A DNA stretch of 37,383 bases from an uncultured Clostridium sp. (GTDB lineage: Bacteria > Bacillota > Clostridia > TANB77 > CAG-508): contig CAOJFV010000009.1 of assembly GCA_948434985.1 (NCBI GenBank), forward strand, positions 1-37,383. The letters are read 5' to 3'. Under the pieces are notes generated by a model. The model had not been told where the DNA came from, made no database searches, and worked only from the letters and a program-made list of their open reading frames with translations. This document shows positions 34,383 through 37,383 of this stretch, in pieces. Each line of letters opens with the position of its first letter. Position 1 is the first letter of the stretch. The position numbers and the translations under genes were made by a program.

Positions 34383-34396
34383 ATAGCGGGCTGTTT
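34369..34396. terminator. Bidirectional terminator with a stop codon in its loop
   Basis: AAACAGCCC (34369-34377) pairs with GGGCTGTTT (34388-34396). The ten-base loop contains the TAA stop of the small plus-strand gene (34380-34382). dnaJ, on the other strand, stops at 34398, so both genes use this stem. Confidence 0.85.
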
Positions 34397-34397
34397 A

Positions 34398-35549
34398 TTA
34401 TCCAAATATTCCTCTCTTTTTCACGGGTGGCTGTTCATTCATTGTTTTTGCAAGTTCAACTAGAAGTTCTCTTTGTTCTTTAGATAAACGTTTTGGTGTT
34501 TGAACTTCTACTGTAAAGATTAAATCTCCCTCATAATTTCTGTTTACTGCTTTAAATCCTTTACCTTTTATTCTAAAACGTGTTCCTGTTTGTGTACCCT
34601 CTGGAATCTTGAATTTTTCTTTCGAACCGTCTACCATTGGTATTTCAAGTTCTGCACCTAATGTTGCTTGTGTAAAAGTAATAGGTATATCACACAGTAC
34701 ATTATAATCTTGTCTTGTAAAAATACTATGTCTTTTAATGTGAACTGTTATGTATAAATCTCCTTTTGGACCACCTTTTGTTCCTGGCGCTCCTTCTCCT
34801 CTTAATACAACAGTTTGATTTTCATCTATTCCTGCTGGTATTTTTACTTTTATTCTTGCTTGTTTTCTTACAATTCCTTTTCCCCTACAATTTTCACAAG
34901 GTTCTTTTATAACTTTTCCTTCTCCATAACAAGTTGGACATGTTCTTGTAGTTTGCATTTGACCAAGTATTGTTGTTTGTACTTGTTGAATTCTTCCTGT
35001 TCCATTACACATTGTACAGGTATCAACTTTACTTCCCGGTTTTGCACCACTTCCATGGCATGTATCACAAGTATCTTCACGAGTAATGTTAATTTCTTTT
35101 TCTACTCCTAAAAAGGCCTCTTCAAAGGTAATTTCCATATTATATCTTAAGTCTGCACCTTTAGTTGGTCCATTATTGGCTCTTGATGATGACCTTCCAT
35201 TAAATCCTCCTCCAAAGAATGAAGAGAAAATATCTCCTAAATCTCCCATATCAAAGCCGTCAAAACCAGATGTAGAATATGAATAATACCCACCTGGTCC
35301 TCCACCACCAAAGCCCCCAGGTCCGTTATGTCCAAATTGGTCATACATTCTTCTTTTCCCAGGATCAGATAAGTTTTCATATGCTTCATTTACTTCTTTA
35401 AACTTTGCTTCTGCTTCTTTTTTATTATCTGGGTTTGCATCTGGGTGATATTTTTTAGCAAGTCTTCTATATGCTTTTTTTAACTCATCATCACTTGCAT
35501 TTTTTTCTACCCCTAAAACCTCATAATAATCTCTTTTTTGTTCAGCCAT
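34398..35549 (-). CDS. dnaJ: Chaperone DnaJ
   Basis: Co-chaperone that stimulates DnaK ATPase and delivers substrates. The 383 residues are in family order: J domain (1-70) with H35-P36-D37; Gly/Phe-rich linker (about 75-125); the zinc domain with four Cys-x2-Cys-x-Gly-x-Gly units ([32 protein letters not shown]); and the C-terminal substrate domain. The start has TTGGAGGAC. It follows a small unknown gene which itself is coupled to dnaK. Confidence 0.98.
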   Translation of the reverse strand: MAEQKRDYYEVLGVEKNASDDELKKAYRRLAKKYHPDANPDNKKEAEAKFKEVNEAYENLSDPGKRRMYDQFGHNGPGGFGGGGPGGYYSYSTSGFDGFDMGDLGDIFSSFFGGGFNGRSSSRANNGPTKGADLRYNMEITFEEAFLGVEKEINITREDTCDTCHGSGAKPGSKVDTCTMCNGTGRIQQVQTTILGQMQTTRTCPTCYGEGKVIKEPCENCRGKGIVRKQARIKVKIPAGIDENQTVVLRGEGAPGTKGGPKGDLYITVHIKRHSIFTRQDYNVLCDIPITFTQATLGAELEIPMVDGSKEKFKIPEGTQTGTRFRIKGKGFKAVNRNYEGDLIFTVEVQTPKRLSKEQRELLVELAKTMNEQPPVKKRGIFG

Positions 35550-35622
35550 TTTTGTCCTCCAAATTTTCTTTCAAATACGAGGTTGGAGTTTATTTCATAT
35601 TTCCAACCTCTTTAAAATTCAA

Positions 35623-35960
35623 TTAGTCTCTATCATGTTCTTGTACTTTTTTTAATTCTTGTGTAAAATCTGTTGTTCCATATCCTTCTTCTTTATAGTA
35701 TACTATAATTTTCTTTTGTTTTTCAGAAATTTTATCTGACGCATATGAAATGTTTCTATAATAATTCCCAATAGTTCCTCTTGCAATATAACCTTTATCT
35801 AATATCAGAAAATTCATAGCATCTTTTCCACTTTTCTCAAATTCATTTTTCAACTCTAGATTTTCATCTACTATCTTTCTTGCTAAGCCAATATGTGATG
35901 AGATATCTTCAGAAGAAATTTCATTTCCATCAATATCTATAAAACTAACATAATCATCCA

Positions 35961-35961
<1 letters not shown>
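35623..35961 (-). CDS. Unknown 112-residue protein coupled to dnaK
   Basis: An acidic and Lys-rich soluble protein (MDDYVSFIDIDGNEISSED at the start, VQEHDRD at the end); I know no family for it. Its ATG (35959-35961) shares a base with the dnaK stop TAA, an arrangement that favours translational coupling, and dnaJ starts about 70 bases after it. Position between dnaK and dnaJ suggests a role linked to that chaperone system, as an inference from context only. Codon use is like that of its neighbours and no CGG occurs. Confidence 0.7.

Positions 35962-37383
<1,422 letters not shown>

Overview
The window is AT-rich, with mostly AGA arginine codons, strong AGGAGG-type ribosome binding sites and consensus sigma-A promoters. 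Its genes (a glycolytic cluster, dnaK-dnaJ, a secA product with a SEC-C tail, a GGGtGRT/NifU-like pair, RNHCP, and a PadR-PspC-DUF1700-DUF4097 operon) point to a low-GC Bacillota chromosome, probably a gut-type member of the Clostridia. No genus can be given. There is no prophage, CRISPR array, rRNA or tRNA gene that I can recognise.

Layout. 1-510: a type III toxin-antitoxin locus (ToxN/AbiQ/CptN type) with an apparently intact RNA antitoxin (promoter, about 2.9 repeats, terminator) but a frameshifted toxin that runs off the window edge. 552-3860: NUDIX hydrolase and secA. 4026-9990: accessory region with an OB-fold lipo/membrane-type protein, a fragment of an Rpn-type transposase/nuclease, a 1460-residue leucine-rich-repeat protein with a TelA-like C-terminus, and a 54-residue Cys/Gly-rich membrane peptide; two identical 39-bp terminator-bearing repeats lie here. 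10015-17352: U32 peptidase-family protein, RNHCP protein, a foreign-looking OB-like protein with its own perfect promoter, TGS-uridine-kinase-like protein, MFS transporter, RluA-type pseudouridine synthase. 17369-20300: GH25/LysM muramidase and a CaCA-type antiporter, interleaved with three structured RNA-like elements, two of them copies of one another. 20365-22531: envelope-stress type operon (padR, pspC, DUF1700, DUF4097). 22654-25137: DUF84 NTPase, membrane-anchored sigma factor, DUF3221 protein. 25249-33774: Fe-S scaffold pair, YezG-like immunity protein, and a gapA / pgk-NUDIX-tpiA-Uma2-gpmI glycolytic set. 34065-37383: a small unknown gene and dnaJ, a small unknown gene coupled to dnaK, and dnaK (cut by the window edge).

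Main observation. Five genes on both strands (RluA-like, DUF4097, DUF3221, DUF84, YezG-like) are each interrupted by an apparent +1 frameshift, and in all five the break coincides with an in-frame CGG codon. Omitting the C, so that the next codon read is GGA or GGG (Gly), restores a family-like C-terminus and a sensible stop. By my reading no other native gene in the window contains an in-frame CGG. The only other two in-frame CGG codons are in two unrecognised genes with atypical codon use. This suggests that CGG is unassigned or starved in this lineage and that +1 slippage at CGG(N) is used or tolerated. It is an inference from sequence and needs comparative and proteomic testing.

Other noteworthy items are a shared promoter/operator geometry at padR and the LRR-TelA gene (sigma-A -35 in the loop of a 13-14-bp dyad), stop codons lying inside terminator hairpins, and Uma2 and NUDIX genes inside the glycolytic operon.
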